Source: Bacteroidota bacterium (lineage in GTDB: Bacteria > Bacteroidota > Bacteroidia > Chitinophagales > Chitinophagaceae). From it: a stretch of 44,530 nucleotides of DNA. Positions 43,074 to 44,530 of the stretch are shown piece after piece (the stretch's first letter is position 1; every line of letters starts with the position of its first letter). The position numbers and the translations under genes are program-made. The notes under the pieces are model-generated. The model did no database searches. It was not told the DNA's origin and was given only the letters and a program-made list of their open reading frames with translations. The DNA lies in contig JAPLEI010000147.1 in the NCBI GenBank assembly GCA_026391195.1, positions 1,878 to 46,407 on the forward strand, in the 5' to 3' direction.

Positions 43074-43401
43074 TTATCTGATTTTTGGAATGGCAACCTG
43101 TAAACGACCGTTTTGAACAGTAGCGTTTATTCCTTCTGTTGCAGCCTCTTCGGGCATGGAAAAGGAGCGGCGAAACAAAAGTGTATCTTCCGAAGGGTCG
43201 TTTAGATTTTTTTCAGCAGAAATAAAAAGTATTCCATCCTGGCACTCAAAAGAAAAATCACTTGCATCAAAGCCTTTTACTGGCATATCAATGAAGAAAT
43301 GATTTGCATCGGCAGAAATTGAAACAGGCCCCAAAAAAATCATCATCACGCAACGCATCTAATGTGAAAGCAGGCAGTTTTTGTTCTAAAGTGGCAGACA
43401 T
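43074..43401 (-). pseudogene. Hsp20/alpha-crystallin-family small heat-shock protein, frameshifted near the N-terminus
   Basis: The reading frame ending at 43074 encodes an alpha-crystallin domain: HFFIDMPVKGFDASDFSFE, GILFISAEKN, FRRSFSMPEEA and NGRLQVAIPK. Its first ATG in that frame (43358) gives an unnatural N-terminus, MRCVMMIFLG. A natural start, ATG 43401, opens MSATLEQKLPAFTLDALRDD in another frame. The two join if one G is removed from the T7-G4 run (plus strand C4-A7, 43329-43339), which yields a 108-aa protein reading LRDDDFFGPVSISADANHFF. So there is one extra base compared with an intact gene. Hsp20 proteins are ATP-independent chaperones. It may be a pseudogene, a homopolymer sequencing error or a slippage-switched gene. 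Confidence 0.82.
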
Positions 43402-43567
43402 ACAATTTATTATTTATCAGTTTCGGAAGCTTTGAAATCTATATAACAAATGTCTGCAAATCGCTTCAAAGGAAATGATTCATTTGTGCAAAGATATCCA
43501 CATATTTATACGGGTGGATTCCACATTTTAAGTAGTAACTTGTTATTGAATTTGCAATTTATTAGTT

Positions 43568-44530
43568 ATGGGATTAGAATCCGGAAAATCAAACACAGAT
43601 AAGTCGTTGATTTACAGATGGAAAAAGTTTAGCAAACTACTGGGGCCCGGATTGGTTACCGGAGCTAGCGACGACGATCCTTCCGGTATTGCAACTTATT
43701 CACAAGCTGGGGCGGCTTTTGGACTGTCTACCCTATGGACCTCCATTATTGCATTTCCGCTAATGGCCTCTATTCAGCAAATGTGTGCCCGCATTGGTAT
43801 TGTTACCGAACAAGGATTAACCGGCACCCTGAAAAAGCATTATCCTCGTTCCATTTTATACCTGATGTTGTTATTTAGTTTTCCGGCAATTGTGATGAAC
43901 ATAGGGGCAGATATTGCGGGAATGGGTGCAGTAGGTAATCTTTTATTTCCTTCCATTGATGCCAGTTTTTTCAGTGTATTTTTTACTGTATTGCTACTGG
44001 TTCTAATTATTTACCTGCCCTATCAAAAAATGGCATCGATTTTAAAATATTTGTGCATAGTAATGCTGGTATATTTTATGGTACCTTTTTTATACAAGCA
44101 AGATTTTACCCATATTCTCAAAAACACTTTTATTCCGCAAATTCACTTTACCAAGCAATTTATGGCAATACTGGTGGGAATTTTAGGTACTACTATTTCT
44201 CCCTATCTATTTTTCTGGCAGGCATCGGTGGAAGTAGAGGAACAAAATAATCGAAAGAAAAGAATTGTAGTTGATAAAAGTTTTATTCACGAAGTTGATA
44301 AAGATGTAAATATTGGGATGGCATTTTCGGGAATGGTAATGTATTTTATTATTTTAACAACGGGCACTGTTTTATACCAAGGAGGTGTTCGGGAAATTAA
44401 TACCGTTGAAGAAGCTGCCCGTGCTTTGCAACCGCTGGCAGGTAATGCCGCCTACCTGTTATTTGCCATTGGAATTATTGGTACCGGATTAATTGCCATA
44501 CCGGTATTAAGCGGATCACTCTCCTATATT
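43568..44530 (+). CDS. Nramp-superfamily divalent metal transporter, partial (runs off window)
   Basis: The first 321 codons of an inner-membrane transporter, cut by the window edge. The opening LGPGLVTGASDDDPSGIATY aligns with TM1 of Nramp/MntH proteins, where the metal-binding motif is DPGN; here it is Asp37-Pro-Ser-Gly40. TM6, which normally has an A-x-x-M-P-H motif, reads GTTISPYLFFWQA (207-219), so the Met that selects transition metals is replaced. About eight hydrophobic segments are visible, with a cytoplasmic insert rich in charge after TM6 (VEVEEQNNRKKRIVVDKS). This places it in the divergent Nramp-related clade, not MntH proper; cargo is uncertain. It is divergent from the broken Hsp20 gene, with a 166-nt interval that shows no clear promoter box. 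Confidence 0.88.
   Translation, partial: MGLESGKSNTDKSLIYRWKKFSKLLGPGLVTGASDDDPSGIATYSQAGAAFGLSTLWTSIIAFPLMASIQQMCARIGIVTEQGLTGTLKKHYPRSILYLMLLFSFPAIVMNIGADIAGMGAVGNLLFPSIDASFFSVFFTVLLLVLIIYLPYQKMASILKYLCIVMLVYFMVPFLYKQDFTHILKNTFIPQIHFTKQFMAILVGILGTTISPYLFFWQASVEVEEQNNRKKRIVVDKSFIHEVDKDVNIGMAFSGMVMYFIILTTGTVLYQGGVREINTVEEAARALQPLAGNAAYLLFAIGIIGTGLIAIPVLSGSLSYI

Noticed and set aside
44053..44250. A 65-aa plus-strand frame at the window end
   Set aside because: Falls inside the Nramp-like reading frame, which runs open from 43568 to the window edge with clear family motifs.
1..44530. CRISPR array, tRNA, rRNA, prophage or insertion sequence
   Set aside because: Reading both strands showed no regularly spaced repeats, no cloverleaf-like intergenic sequence, and no integrase or transposase motifs; nearly all of the window is accounted for by ordinary genes.

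Overview
The window is a gene-dense, moderately AT-rich stretch of chromosome from a Bacteroidota bacterium, most likely of the Chitinophagaceae or a near relative. The lineage call rests on three TonB-dependent outer-membrane receptors, two with an N-terminal carboxypeptidase-regulatory-like domain. It also rests on a DUF5686-type outer-membrane protein, a signal peptidase I with an extra N-terminal membrane domain, an Mrp ATPase without the usual CxxC, and many leaders carrying the Bacteroidota -7 promoter box TAnnTTTG. No rRNA, tRNA, CRISPR array, phage gene, transposase or insertion sequence was seen.

Layout. 1-3813: topA faces a front-end-type fatty acid desaturase. 4061-5779: a plus-strand cluster of a SirB1-like protein, a CsaA-type tRNA-binding protein and an O6-alkylguanine DNA alkyltransferase. 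5819-9066: a minus-strand block of a sigma-54-type response regulator without a DNA-binding domain, signal peptidase I and cytidine deaminase. 9126-18937: three TonB-dependent receptors, interrupted by a broken pyruvate dehydrogenase E1-beta gene and by purC. 19042-26188: a small membrane-anchored protein paired with the third receptor, the tRNA hydroxylase trhO, and a three-gene run of penicillin-acylase-like hydrolase, small membrane protein and DUF5686 protein. 26316-31697: ispH, an M1 peptidase, a spermidine-synthase-like methyltransferase, an unknown exported protein and a ChaN-like protein. 31715-34496: a minus-strand run of mrp, glycerophosphodiesterase and cmk. 34640-37847: a small exported carboxypeptidase-regulatory-domain protein, 3-hydroxyacyl-CoA dehydrogenase, a YdcF-like protein and a PhyH-type dioxygenase. 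37860-40402: a tight minus-strand operon of ribD, a DMT transporter and a YigZ/IMPACT protein, divergent from prmC. 41352-44530: a Na/Pi cotransporter, a frameshifted Hsp20 gene and a divalent-metal transporter of the Nramp superfamily that runs off the window.

Most genes are housekeeping: DNA topology, purine, pyrimidine and riboflavin synthesis, isoprenoid synthesis, tRNA modification, protein export and release-factor methylation. Around them sits a typical Bacteroidota envelope and nutrient-uptake set. No multi-gene system that looks undescribed was found. The observations most worth a second look are two apparent gene lesions (a deletion of about 50 nt in pdhB and a 1-nt frameshift in an Hsp20 gene), several family members with altered key motifs (response regulator, Mrp, Nramp-like transporter, SirB1-like protein), a lineage-specific small-protein/receptor pair, several unexplained inverted repeats, and a set of promoter boxes lying so close to start codons that some transcripts may be leaderless.
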